55,532 nt of DNA from a virus: positions 1 to 55,532 of the IMG/VR virus record IMGVR_UViG_3300045738_001117; one strand, written 5' to 3'. The position numbers were made by a program, and so were the translations under genes. The notes under the pieces were generated by a model. That model ran no database searches, was not told where the DNA came from, and was given only the letters and a program-made list of their open reading frames with translations. Numbering within the stretch: position 1 is the first letter of the stretch; each line of letters opens with the position of its first letter. Positions 6,416-15,481 of this stretch are shown piece after piece.

Positions 6416-6426
6416 AGAACCACCCA

Positions 6427-6657
6427 ATGGATAATGTAGCAGAAAAATTAGAGACTTATCTTAAACTAAGATATCCTCCTGTAAAAGGACTTCATCTTGA
6501 TGAAGCTATAAAAGAGTTGAAATATATCTCAAAAAAACTTGGTAGCTTTGGGTTAATACATATGACCTCAAGAGACACAGATGCTGTAAGACGGATACTT
6601 GCAATAATAGATGGTATAGAGGTACCTCAAAAGATAGCAGTAGATGGCGAAGCATAA
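6427..6657 (+). CDS. Hypothetical protein
   Basis: 76 residues, helical, with no recognised motif. It overlaps the next gene by 14 bases and lies in the row of small genes ahead of the large terminase. Confidence 0.65.
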   Translation: MDNVAEKLETYLKLRYPPVKGLHLDEAIKELKYISKKLGSFGLIHMTSRDTDAVRRILAIIDGIEVPQKIAVDGEA

Positions 6658-6841
6658 GAAATCAGTCACGAACCACGACATGAGGAGAGCTATACAAGAT
6701 ATGTACTCTCTGATATTGAATTTACAGCAAAGAATACTTAATATAGAGTACGCACTGTCTTCATATGTAGAGATGAAGAAAGATGCAAAGAAGTTTACAA
6801 AATTTTTAGATAAAAAGGCAGATGTAAAAGATGGCGAATAA
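6644..6841 (+). CDS. Hypothetical helical protein
   Basis: 65 residues, basic N-terminus (MAKHKKSV) followed by a long predicted helix rich in Leu and Gln that may form a coiled coil. It overlaps both neighbours by about 10-14 bases, suggesting coupled translation. No family recognised. Confidence 0.65.
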   Translation: MAKHKKSVTNHDMRRAIQDMYSLILNLQQRILNIEYALSSYVEMKKDAKKFTKFLDKKADVKDGE

Positions 6842-7619
6842 TAAAAAATTTAATATATTTGATATTATGGAAGAAGCAGCAGCTGGAATAGGCATTGATT
6901 TTTCTAACGTTGGTGAAAATATAGCTGGTATTTCTGTTGAACAGATTAGCAAACTTCCTTTAGAACAAAGGAAAATAGTTGTTTCAAAATTAGGTGAGAA
7001 GGCACCAGAATGGATGCTTAAAAAGCTTTTTGGTGAGAACTGGCTTGGGGCTAAGTTAATGGCTCGTTATATAGGTGGAAGTGGAGAAGATTATCATCTT
7101 GATATTTCAAAAAAAGATTGGAATAAATTAACAAATCTTGCAAAGACTCAAGCAAATAGAGTTGGAGGATGGACTCCAAGCACCAATCCTGACTTCCCAT
7201 CGGAAAAGGGATGGGAATATGTGAGCAATGTCCAAAGTACTCGCCTTGCTAGCCGTTCATGGGACATTGAATATGATGTCTCTATTCCAAGCGCGAGCAG
7301 AGACCTGTATAATGCATTAGGAGAAACTACAATACGAAGAAGGCCTGTTGGTAAAGGTAAATATGAGTACCAGATAGCAGGTGAGACTTTTGATTTTGTA
7401 GAGGGGAAGGAAGGTAAGGGGGGACAAAGATATGGCGCATTTTCTTCGAGAACCGTTTCCCCCAAAGGTGCTAAAATTATAAACACTTTGTTTCCTGAGT
7501 ATACTTATGCTTCACAAGAATTTCTTGGAGATAAGAGCAAAGCGGAAATTTGGAGCGAACAAAATATGGTAGAGTTCGGAACTCCATTTAAAGTTAAATC
7601 AAGATATATTGGTAAATGA
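6831..7619 (+). CDS. Hypothetical protein before terminase
   Basis: 262 residues. N-terminal region helical (FDIMEEAAAGIG), C-terminal region richer in aromatic residues and glycine. No catalytic motif seen. It shares ATGA with the terminase gene, so the two are translationally coupled, which hints at a packaging-related or virion role. Not recognised. Confidence 0.7.
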   Translation: MANNKKFNIFDIMEEAAAGIGIDFSNVGENIAGISVEQISKLPLEQRKIVVSKLGEKAPEWMLKKLFGENWLGAKLMARYIGGSGEDYHLDISKKDWNKLTNLAKTQANRVGGWTPSTNPDFPSEKGWEYVSNVQSTRLASRSWDIEYDVSIPSASRDLYNALGETTIRRRPVGKGKYEYQIAGETFDFVEGKEGKGGQRYGAFSSRTVSPKGAKIINTLFPEYTYASQEFLGDKSKAEIWSEQNMVEFGTPFKVKSRYIGK

Positions 7620-9181
7620 ATATAAATAAAGAGAATATATCTGAAGCTGAAGAAGCCCTAGAGATAGCGAGTAAAGACTTAATAGCGTTTGGCAAGTTAT
7701 TTCTCAAAGAAGATTTTATGCGCAGTGAGACACCATTCTTCCATTATGAAGTTGCAGATGCTATTGATGATAAGGAAATTAAGCAGCTAGCAGTTATTAT
7801 TCCAAGAGGCCATGGCAAAACTGTACTGACAAAAGCCTCGATTCTAAAAGATTTCTTATTTTGTCCTTCTGATGATTTCTTTTTCTATGCGTGGGTGTCA
7901 GCAACACAGAAACTGAGTGTTGGTAATATGGACTATATTAAACACCATATAGATTATAATGACAGAATTAAATACTTCTTTGGAGATATGAGAGGTAGAA
8001 AATGGACAGAAGAAGATGTAGAATTAAGGAATGGTTGCAAGCTTATAAGTAAGTCAAATGTTGCTGGTATTCGTGGTGGAGCAAAACTGCACAAGAGATA
8101 CGACTTGATAGTACTAGACGACTTTGAGCATGAAGCAAATACAATAACTAAAGATGCGAGGGAAAAAAATGCGAATCTTGTCACTGCTGTTGTTTATCCT
8201 GCTCTCGAGCCTCATACTGGTAGGCTTCGTGTTAATGGTACTCCTGTTCATTATGACAGCTTTATCAACAATCTTCTCACATCACATGCTAAGGCTGTTG
8301 ATGCTGGGGAAGAGTTTGCTTGGGAAGTTATCACCTACAAAGCAATAAAAGATAGCGGTGAAGTGTTGTGGCCGTCTTTCTTTGATAGAAAGAAGCTTGA
8401 AGAGAAGAAAAGGTTTTATAGAGACTCAGGGCAGTCTCAGAAGTTCTACCAAGAATACATGATGGAGGTGCAGAGTGAAGAAGACTCTGTATGGCGTAGG
8501 GACCATATTAAGTATTGGGATGGATATTATTCATATGAAGAAGGTGTAAATTATCTTATGATTGACGGTGAGAAGAAGCCTGTCAATATTTTCATAGGTT
8601 GCGACCCTGCCACTGATATTGATACTAAATATTCTGATTTTAGTGTGATCATGGTAATTGCAGTTGACTCAGATAATAACTGTTATGTTGTAGAATATGA
8701 GAGACATAGGTCAATTCCGACAATAGGTTCTAAAAACTTTAAAGGCGAACTACTTGGAAAGAAAGGAGTTGTAGACTATATCATAGAACTGTATCAGAAG
8801 TATCATTGCACCAGCGCAACAGTAGAAGATGTAGCTATGAATAGGTCTATTTTCCAAGCATTGAACGATGAAAGAAGACGGCTGAATAAGTTTGATGTAT
8901 CAGTTATTCCTCAAAAACCTGGTGGAAGTAATAAGAGAAATCGTATTTATAGTGGCTTATCAGGTAGATTTAGCATGGGAACGGTACATATTCGTAAAAA
9001 CCATTTTGATTTAGAGCACGAAGTTGTTACATTTGGGCCGAAAATGGCTCACGACGATACCATTGAGACGCTTTATTATGCCTGTCTGCACGCTTTTCCG
9101 CCTAATTTTATTAAAGATGCTGATAAAGGTGAATGGACTAAGGTAAAAAAGAGAAGAGCAAAAAACTGGATAATAGCGTGA
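7616..9181 (+). CDS. terL: Terminase large subunit
   Basis: 521 residues, the usual size. Walker A is PRGHGKT (63-69), Walker B LIVLDDFE (164-171). The nuclease domain begins at IGCDPATD with Asp330 and carries further acidic residues in VEDVAMNR and HDDTIE. The enzyme is the packaging motor: it cuts concatemeric DNA and pumps it through the portal using ATP. Start ATG at 7616 overlaps the previous stop. The downstream endolysin begins on its stop codon. Confidence 0.95.
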   Translation: MNINKENISEAEEALEIASKDLIAFGKLFLKEDFMRSETPFFHYEVADAIDDKEIKQLAVIIPRGHGKTVLTKASILKDFLFCPSDDFFFYAWVSATQKLSVGNMDYIKHHIDYNDRIKYFFGDMRGRKWTEEDVELRNGCKLISKSNVAGIRGGAKLHKRYDLIVLDDFEHEANTITKDAREKNANLVTAVVYPALEPHTGRLRVNGTPVHYDSFINNLLTSHAKAVDAGEEFAWEVITYKAIKDSGEVLWPSFFDRKKLEEKKRFYRDSGQSQKFYQEYMMEVQSEEDSVWRRDHIKYWDGYYSYEEGVNYLMIDGEKKPVNIFIGCDPATDIDTKYSDFSVIMVIAVDSDNNCYVVEYERHRSIPTIGSKNFKGELLGKKGVVDYIIELYQKYHCTSATVEDVAMNRSIFQALNDERRRLNKFDVSVIPQKPGGSNKRNRIYSGLSGRFSMGTVHIRKNHFDLEHEVVTFGPKMAHDDTIETLYYACLHAFPPNFIKDADKGEWTKVKKRRAKNWIIA

Positions 9182-9561
9182 TGCCTAGATTTGGCCGAAG
9201 ATCAAGAGAAAAATTAAAAGGAGTCAATACTAAACTTGTTAATGTTGCTAATGAGCTTATTAAGATTATGGACATTACAGTGATTGAGGGATTAAGGTCT
9301 AAAGAGAGGCAAGAAGGTTTAATTGCTCAGGGAAAAAGTAAAACAAGGTTTAGCAAACATATAGAAGGGAAAGCAATTGATATAGCTCCTTATCCAATAG
9401 ATTGGAATGATAGAGAGCGATTTCACTATATGGGAGGAATGGCTAGAGGAATTGGGCATGTTCTTGGTATCGATATACGATGGGGCGGAGATTGGGATTC
9501 CGACGGAGAGATTAAAGATAATTCGTTTGATGATCTTGTTCATATAGAATTAAAGGAATAA
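9181..9561 (+). CDS. Endolysin, peptidase M15 (D-Ala-D-Ala carboxypeptidase-like)
   Basis: 126 residues. Zinc ligands fit the M15 pattern: SKHIEGKAID gives His60 and Asp67, and DLVHIEL gives His121. Members such as the T5 endolysin cut peptide cross-links in peptidoglycan. There is no signal peptide, so a holin is needed; candidate holins lie at 26.6-27.4 kb. I prefer ATG 9181, sharing one base with the terminase stop, over GTG 9178. Confidence 0.9.
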   Translation: MPRFGRRSREKLKGVNTKLVNVANELIKIMDITVIEGLRSKERQEGLIAQGKSKTRFSKHIEGKAIDIAPYPIDWNDRERFHYMGGMARGIGHVLGIDIRWGGDWDSDGEIKDNSFDDLVHIELKE

Positions 9562-9562
9562 A

Positions 9563-9754
9563 ATGGCAAATAAAGATAACTTTGAAAAATTAACGGTTAA
9601 CAATGCACGCCTCTCAAGTAGGGGATTATATAATCCATTTCTTAAAATGGGTGGAAAAGGTTCTAATGGCAGCGTGTGGAAAGATATGGTGCGTGGATTT
9701 AAAACACCAATAAAGAAGGATGTAAATTTAAAATTCCTAAAGAAACTTCCGTAA
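9563..9754 (+). CDS. Small basic hypothetical protein
   Basis: 63 residues, basic and glycine-rich (KMGGKGSNG), ending in LKFLKKLP. Its stop and the portal start share TAATG. Probably a small virion or assembly factor; not recognised. Confidence 0.65.
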   Translation: MANKDNFEKLTVNNARLSSRGLYNPFLKMGGKGSNGSVWKDMVRGFKTPIKKDVNLKFLKKLP

Positions 9755-11988
9755 TGGCTAGAAGAAACAATAAAATTAAAGTAGATGAAATAAAACAGGC
9801 TTGGGATAGGGCTTACCAAGGCGAGCGCCGAAGGTGGCAGAATGACCAGCAGCAAGGATATGATTTTTCTGTTGGAGACCAGTTAACAAAAGATGAGATA
9901 TCTAGTCTTGAAGAAGCTGGCATGCCTACATTTACAATTAATAGAATTACTCCAGTTATTAGAATGATTAAGTATTTTGTTACTTCTAATAATCCTAGAT
10001 GGCAGGCTGTTGGGGTTGAAGGCTCTGATATAGATATTGCTGCAGTACATTCTGATCTTGCCGCATATTGCTGGGACCTTTCAGATGGCAAGTCTATTAT
10101 GTCTCAGGTAGTAGATGATGCATTAAGAAAGAGTGTTGGTTATTTTCATGTAGATATAGACCCTGACGCTGATAGAGGAATGGGAGAAGTTATATTTAAG
10201 AGTATTGATCCGTTTGATGTTTATGTTGATCCGATGAGTAGGGATTTCTTATTCAGGGACGCAGCTTATATTATGATTAAGAAAGACCTTCCAAGGGGAT
10301 ATTTACTAAAAATGTTTCCAGACAGCGCAAGGAAAATAAAGTCTGCTAGCGGTTCCCCAAATGTACAGTCTTTTTCACAGAGGGATATTGATGACTCAAG
10401 CATTATACAGCATTCTGATCTCTCTGGGGTTGCATATACATCTAAAGGCGAAGAAGACGATGTTCTTGATTACTATGAGATGTATTCAAGAGAAAGGATT
10501 CCATTCTATAACTTGTTTATACACGATGAAATGGGACCTCAAGAACTGGAGGCTATGAGAGAAGAAGTTCTAAAGCTAACAGATAATATGAGGAGTGAAG
10601 TTGCTGTCTCATTGGAAGAACAGAAGTTATCTATTAACACGGCACTTAATAATGGTGAAATTATTGAGTCAAGGGCTCAACTGGAAATAAAAAAAGTAGA
10701 GCAAGAATCTGAAGAAATCATTAAACAACAATCTGAAGCTATTGCTGCCGAAGTTAAAGAAAGGATGATGCAAATTTCTAATAAGATTGTAAGCGAAGTA
10801 GAATATAAAGTCTTAATAGAGTCATCAGAAATAAGAAAGAGAATAGTTGAGGCTGTTAGGTTCTATGATACAAGAATTTTGGTTAAGATAGTGGCTGGTG
10901 ACAAACTTTTAGTTGAGACATTTTTACCTAATTCACATTATCCTATTGTTCCAGTGCCTTATATGCACACTGGTACTCCATACCCAATAAGCGCTGTAAC
11001 CCCACTTATCGGCAAACAACAGGAAATTAATAAAGCTCATCAGATCATGATTCACAATGCTAACTTAGGTTCTAATCTTAGATGGCTATATGAAGAAGGT
11101 TCAATACCAGAGGAAGAATGGGAAAAGTATTCATCTTCTCCTGGGGCTCTTTTGAAGGTAAGGCAGGGTTTTCAGATGCCACAACCTGCTGTTCCTTTAC
11201 CTCTTAACCAGGCCTTTGCGTCAATAACTGAAAGCGGCAAACTTGATATTGAGTACTTATCTGGTGTTCCTAGGTTCCTACAGGGCGATGTAGATTCCAA
11301 ACAAGAAACATATAGAGGAATGCTTGCAATGGATGAGTACGGCACCAGGACCATTAAAGAATGGATAAATACAGTTTTAGACCCAGCATTAGGGCATCTA
11401 GGAAGAGTATTTAAAGAAACAGCGCAATCCCATTATACCGCATCTAAAGTATTTAGAGTTGTTCAGCCTGGAGCTGGGCATGAGTACACAGAGAGTGAAG
11501 TTGAAATTAATAAACTTATATATGATGATTATGGAAAATCAACTGGGAAGTTTCATGATTATGCTTCGGCTAGATTTGATGTAAGAGAAATTGGTGGTTC
11601 TACATCCCCAGTTAACAGGTGGGCACTACTTGATGAATACTTCAGATGGTTCCAAGCTGGGGTTATTGATGATATAGCATTCTTACAGGAGACTGACGTG
11701 AGAAACAAAGAAAAGATTATTGAGAGAAAGAGTGTTTATGCTCAAATGAATCAGCAGATTGCACAACTTGAAGAAGGACTAAAAGACAGAGACGGAACTA
11801 TTGAAACACTATCAAGACAAGTGGTGCAGTCTGGTATAAAGGACAGTATAAGAACTGCTGGGGCAGGTATTAGAGAAGAAACTTTAAAGAGCGAAGCTGA
11901 GCAAAAATATTTACGCAAAAGGATGCAAGTTGAAGGGGAGCGTATTAGAAATGAAATGAAACTTGAACAAAAAAAACAGGCACAATAA
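9754..11988 (+). CDS. Portal protein, P22-like
   Basis: 744 residues, close to the P22 portal (725). The start matches the family: EIKQAWDRAY, a Trp-rich segment, then FTINRI and a DPFDVYVDP block about residue 150. Residues about 265-360 are a long charged helical region, and the C-terminus (about 650-744) is Gln/Glu/Lys-rich coiled coil, like the barrel of P22-type portals. It forms the dodecameric DNA channel at the capsid vertex. Followed by scaffold and capsid genes, the usual order. Confidence 0.9.
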   Translation: MARRNNKIKVDEIKQAWDRAYQGERRRWQNDQQQGYDFSVGDQLTKDEISSLEEAGMPTFTINRITPVIRMIKYFVTSNNPRWQAVGVEGSDIDIAAVHSDLAAYCWDLSDGKSIMSQVVDDALRKSVGYFHVDIDPDADRGMGEVIFKSIDPFDVYVDPMSRDFLFRDAAYIMIKKDLPRGYLLKMFPDSARKIKSASGSPNVQSFSQRDIDDSSIIQHSDLSGVAYTSKGEEDDVLDYYEMYSRERIPFYNLFIHDEMGPQELEAMREEVLKLTDNMRSEVAVSLEEQKLSINTALNNGEIIESRAQLEIKKVEQESEEIIKQQSEAIAAEVKERMMQISNKIVSEVEYKVLIESSEIRKRIVEAVRFYDTRILVKIVAGDKLLVETFLPNSHYPIVPVPYMHTGTPYPISAVTPLIGKQQEINKAHQIMIHNANLGSNLRWLYEEGSIPEEEWEKYSSSPGALLKVRQGFQMPQPAVPLPLNQAFASITESGKLDIEYLSGVPRFLQGDVDSKQETYRGMLAMDEYGTRTIKEWINTVLDPALGHLGRVFKETAQSHYTASKVFRVVQPGAGHEYTESEVEINKLIYDDYGKSTGKFHDYASARFDVREIGGSTSPVNRWALLDEYFRWFQAGVIDDIAFLQETDVRNKEKIIERKSVYAQMNQQIAQLEEGLKDRDGTIETLSRQVVQSGIKDSIRTAGAGIREETLKSEAEQKYLRKRMQVEGERIRNEMKLEQKKQAQ

Positions 11989-11992
11989 CAGC

Positions 11993-12022
11993 TTGACAGT
12001 TATGCTAAGTGCACTGTAGATT
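11993..12022 (+). promoter_or_regulatory. Possible sigma-70-like promoter before scaffold and capsid
   Basis: TTGACA at 11993-11998, 18-base spacer, then TAGATT at 12017-12022. It is one of only two TTGACA boxes noted in intergenic DNA on this strand. An extra promoter here would raise scaffold and capsid expression. The weak -10 box lowers confidence. Confidence 0.4.
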
Positions 12023-12049
12023 ACGAACTGAGAAAAAGGAGGAAATAAA

Positions 12050-12931
12050 ATGGCTAAAAAATCAGATAACTTGTCAGCAGATATTATTGTAGACAACCCT
12101 GATGAAGCAGTTGATCCTAATAATAGTTATGATGAAGCTGATGGTGAGGACTTTTTTAGGAGTCTTGACGCATCTGTTAACAGCATGACACTCGAAGGTG
12201 GCGATGAGAGGCCACCAGCAGACCCAGAAGAAGGCTTAACTTCCATAAAAAGAGTGGAATCTGCCGATGAATCTGGCGAAGCTGAAACGCTCAAAAAGAG
12301 GTACAGTGATTCAAGTAGAGAAGCAAAACGCCTTAACAAGCAATTGCAAAATGTTGAGCCTTACCTTCCTATTTTAGACGCATTAAAGAATGACCCTAAC
12401 TTGCGTACTCATGTACGTGAGTATTACGAGAGCGGAAAAGACTCGCAAGCTAGCATCAAAGAGAAACTTAATCTTAGCGAGGATTTTGTGTTTGATGGTG
12501 ATGAGGCAGTATCTAACCCCACATCTGAATCAGCCAAAGTTCTGGAGGCTGCTATTGATTCTCGAGTTCAAGGTGTTCTTGGCAATTATGCAAAAGAACA
12601 ACAACAAGAGAGTCAGCAAGCGGCTAATGAGAACAGCTTTAGAACAAAGCACGAAATGGGTGAAGATGAGTGGGAAGGTTATATGGATTATGCCCGTTCT
12701 CATAAGTTGACATATGACGATATTCTGTACCTAAAAAATAGGGAGCGGCGCGATAATAATATCGCAAAGCAAGAAAGAAGTGAAATGTTCAACCAAATGA
12801 AAAATGCCCGCAGTCGACCAACTAGTGTTAGTACTACTAGGGGTCAGCAGGCAGAAGATTCTCCTGACGATGCAGTCTTTAACGCTATTAAAGGTATAGA
12901 TAGTAAATTAGAAGAAGCATTTAGCAGCTAG
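12050..12931 (+). CDS. Scaffolding protein (capsid assembly)
   Basis: 293 residues, very acidic N-terminal half (long runs with Asp and Glu), a helical centre (LKKRYSDSSREAKRLNKQL) and a C-terminus with scattered basic residues. This composition and the place between portal and major capsid protein are typical of phage scaffolds, which shape the procapsid and then leave. A strong AAAGGAGG precedes the ATG. Assignment rests on context and composition. Confidence 0.75.
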   Translation: MAKKSDNLSADIIVDNPDEAVDPNNSYDEADGEDFFRSLDASVNSMTLEGGDERPPADPEEGLTSIKRVESADESGEAETLKKRYSDSSREAKRLNKQLQNVEPYLPILDALKNDPNLRTHVREYYESGKDSQASIKEKLNLSEDFVFDGDEAVSNPTSESAKVLEAAIDSRVQGVLGNYAKEQQQESQQAANENSFRTKHEMGEDEWEGYMDYARSHKLTYDDILYLKNRERRDNNIAKQERSEMFNQMKNARSRPTSVSTTRGQQAEDSPDDAVFNAIKGIDSKLEEAFSS

Positions 12932-12963
12932 CGTAAGTGCTCTTAAAATAAGGAGAAGATAAA

Positions 12964-14523
12964 ATGGCTGATTTATTTAGCCTGGAGTCGACTGCTGATA
13001 TTTCTGCTGGAGGTTCTACTGGTTCTGCAAGGTATGGACAAGACCTTGATACTGGTGTTCTTCGCAGAAAATATAATTTTGGAGATAGAGTTTCAGAGTT
13101 AAATATAGCTCAAGACCCTTTCTTTAGGCTTGTATCTAAAATAGCTAAGAGCCCAACAGACGACCCAGAGTTTAAATTCACAGAAAGACGCCCGTCATTT
13201 CACAAGAGATATGTGTATGTTGTAGATTGGAAATCTACTTCATTTTCTGCTGGCGATTGCAGTTCTGCTGCTCAACAAAATGCTAATGCAACTGTTACTA
13301 GCACTTTAATTGATGGAACTGGAGATGTTCTTTATGTTCAGGTGGCTACAGATTATAAAGCATCTGGTAATATAAGTAATATCTCTGGTCAGAGTAGTGG
13401 CGCATTTAAAGTCGGTGCTTCTGGGACAACACCTGGTTTTCTTTTAGAAAATCAGTTGCTTAAAATCAACTTTCATAGCAATGCTGCAGCTGCTACAGCT
13501 GCTCTTGCATTTGTAGTTGAAGATTATATCATAGCAAGAGTAATGGAAGTTGTAGAAACTAGTACTACTGTTGCTGGTGTTGTTTTAAAACTGGAAGTTG
13601 TAAGACCTCTTTCCTCTTCATCCAATAACGAACTTTCTGGATGGGGTGGTGGAGCCGTAGCTGAAAAACCTGCTAGTGTGTATGATACTTACAATAAGGA
13701 AATCTCATCACAGTTGGAACCAGCCCGTGCATATGTTGTTGGCACTGCTCATGGTCAAGGAACTGGTTATCCTGAAACATGGAAAGACCAGCCTTTCTCA
13801 ACTGGTTATGGGCGTACACAAATTTGGAAAACTGCTATGGCAATGGATAACACAACTCGTGCTACCGTGCTAAAGTACGAACCAAATGAGTGGGCTCGTG
13901 TTTGGCGTGAAAAGTTAGTGGAACATAAATGGGATATTGAGCAATCAATAACTTTTGGTGCTCAGTACAAAGCAAGTTCAGAGTGGTATACTCAAGGTGC
14001 TGTTGATTTCATTTTAAGTTATGGTAATGTGTTCGCTTTAACGATAGCGAGTAAAACACAAGATGATTTCTTAGATGATATGTCAAAGTTCTTGGACCCA
14101 CGATACAATAATGCAAATGCAACATTGTTTTTTGTGGACACTGCTACTTACAACTGGTTGCATAAGTTAAGTGGATATTTCTCAAATAATCTTGAAATAT
14201 CACCTAACTTCCGTGCTGACATGGCTTTGACTGGCAAAAAGAAGGTCTTCGGTGTTGATATTACTACAATTAGTACACCTTACGGTGATATGAATATTTC
14301 TCGTAATATACACCTTGATGGTTCTTCAATTAAAATACTTGCTATTAACATGAAACATTGCAAATATCGACCATTGGTTGGTAATGGATTGAATCGTGAT
14401 ACAGCAATATATGTTGGAGTTCAGACCTTAGAGAATAGTGGTGTTGACCGTAGGGTTGACTTAATCCAAACCGAAGCTGGGATGGAATGGCAAATGCCTG
14501 AATCTCACGCTTACTGGGCATAA
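12964..14523 (+). CDS. Major capsid protein
   Basis: 519 residues, larger than a minimal HK97-fold protein, which suggests inserted domains. The N-terminus contains YGQDLDTGVLRRKYNFGD and ERRPSFHKRYVYV. The position right after the scaffold, a strong AAGGAGAAG ribosome site and the two decoration-like genes behind it support the call. The HK97 fold itself is inferred from the family, not visible as a motif. It may be related to SU10-type capsid proteins. Confidence 0.85.
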   Translation: MADLFSLESTADISAGGSTGSARYGQDLDTGVLRRKYNFGDRVSELNIAQDPFFRLVSKIAKSPTDDPEFKFTERRPSFHKRYVYVVDWKSTSFSAGDCSSAAQQNANATVTSTLIDGTGDVLYVQVATDYKASGNISNISGQSSGAFKVGASGTTPGFLLENQLLKINFHSNAAAATAALAFVVEDYIIARVMEVVETSTTVAGVVLKLEVVRPLSSSSNNELSGWGGGAVAEKPASVYDTYNKEISSQLEPARAYVVGTAHGQGTGYPETWKDQPFSTGYGRTQIWKTAMAMDNTTRATVLKYEPNEWARVWREKLVEHKWDIEQSITFGAQYKASSEWYTQGAVDFILSYGNVFALTIASKTQDDFLDDMSKFLDPRYNNANATLFFVDTATYNWLHKLSGYFSNNLEISPNFRADMALTGKKKVFGVDITTISTPYGDMNISRNIHLDGSSIKILAINMKHCKYRPLVGNGLNRDTAIYVGVQTLENSGVDRRVDLIQTEAGMEWQMPESHAYWA

Positions 14524-14535
14524 AGGGGGTATCTA

Positions 14536-14973
14536 ATGAGAAATCCTTTATATGGACAGAATAAATACGATGATAACGTTGGTTCAGTAATAAATCCAGG
14601 AGCCCCATCGACTGATGTAGGTACAGGTTCTCAGACACTAACTATATACGAGTTATTGTCTCAAGTTATAGAAGAAGACCCTGCAGGTGCAGCGACTTGG
14701 ACTCTTCCAACAGCTGCTTTAGCGGCTGGTGGAATAAGTGGCGTACAGGTAGGAGATTGTATTGATTTCTACATCATAAATAATGCTACAACTGGAGCTG
14801 ATGAAATAGTTACCATTGCTGTTGGTTCTGGTGGAACTGCTGTTGGCAATATGTTAGTTGCTGCTCCCAATGTGACTGAAGATCAGGAAAATGCTGGAAG
14901 TGCACATTTTAGAATTAGATTTACCAATGTCACTTCTAGTTCTGAAGCATATAGTGTTTACAGACTGGCATAA
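14536..14973 (+). CDS. Probable head decoration or virion protein
   Basis: 145 residues, almost entirely beta-forming, rich in Ala, Gly, Thr and Val, with few charged residues. AAAGGGGG precedes the start. It resembles small phage decoration proteins in composition and comes right after the capsid gene. Function inferred from this. Confidence 0.6.
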   Translation: MRNPLYGQNKYDDNVGSVINPGAPSTDVGTGSQTLTIYELLSQVIEEDPAGAATWTLPTAALAAGGISGVQVGDCIDFYIINNATTGADEIVTIAVGSGGTAVGNMLVAAPNVTEDQENAGSAHFRIRFTNVTSSSEAYSVYRLA

Positions 14974-14984
14974 GGAGGTAACTA

Positions 14985-15407
14985 ATGGCTGATGGTAGTG
15001 GAACTAATCAAAAAGCAAGAGCTAGTTATCAATCAGATGCGTATATCTTTACTATGGATAGTTCATCCGCTTCATCGCATATTTTAGGTATGCATGATAG
15101 TGGTAAGACTTATTTCATAGAAAGCACTGTGGCTAGAACAATTACTTTACCTGCTGTTAAAGCTGGTTTAAAGTTTAAGTTCATAATGAGTGACACTACA
15201 GCCGATAGTTCAATCGCAACTAGTGAAGGAACTGCATTGATTTATGGTGGCGCAGAATGTGGGGATGCTTATCTTACCCTTGCTGGCACTACTATTGTAT
15301 GTGAATTAGCAGGATCAGTAGGAGATTGGCTTGAATTAGTTTGTGATGGTACTTATTGGTATCTTAGTGGGCATGGAGCTCATGATGCTAGTTTTTCAGT
15401 ATCATAA
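14985..15407 (+). CDS. Probable decoration-like virion protein
   Basis: 140 residues, beta-rich, with TITLPAVKAGLKFKFIM and a C-terminal DGTYWYLSGHG. The pattern of a strand TITLP, a KFxF strand and a C-terminal W/Y strand recurs in phage surface proteins. It has the same overall layout as the gene before it and may be a second, diverged copy. A GGAGG site precedes the ATG. Confidence 0.6.
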   Translation: MADGSGTNQKARASYQSDAYIFTMDSSSASSHILGMHDSGKTYFIESTVARTITLPAVKAGLKFKFIMSDTTADSSIATSEGTALIYGGAECGDAYLTLAGTTIVCELAGSVGDWLELVCDGTYWYLSGHGAHDASFSVS

Positions 15408-15410
15408 TCC

Positions 15411-15447
15411 TAAAATCGTGAGGTAATAGCACGATATACGGATTTTA
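15411..15447 (+). other. Intergenic hairpin after decoration gene
   Basis: ATCGTG (15415-15420) pairs with CACGAT (15430-15435) around a 9-base loop. The flanking TAAAATC and GATTTTA (15441-15447) can extend the stem with an internal loop. It starts four bases after the upstream stop. It may protect the 3' end of the abundant capsid mRNA. Confidence 0.45.
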
Positions 15448-15479
15448 AATATAGGGAGGCTCGATACTTCCCTATATTT
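15447..15479 (+). other. Long hairpin ending two bases before a start codon
   Basis: AAATATAGGGA (15447-15457) pairs perfectly with TCCCTATATTT (15469-15479); in the rightward RNA a G.U and a G-C pair extend it to 13 pairs. The only good ribosome site for the next gene, GGGAGG, is inside the 5' arm, and the ATG follows at 15482. The fold would hide that site and lower translation. Confidence 0.55.
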
Positions 15480-15481
15480 CT

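Noticed and set aside
7148-7486. Open frame of 112 codons on the minus strand inside the gene before terminase
   Set aside because: Antisense shadow of a well-placed gene; no ribosome site and no domain.
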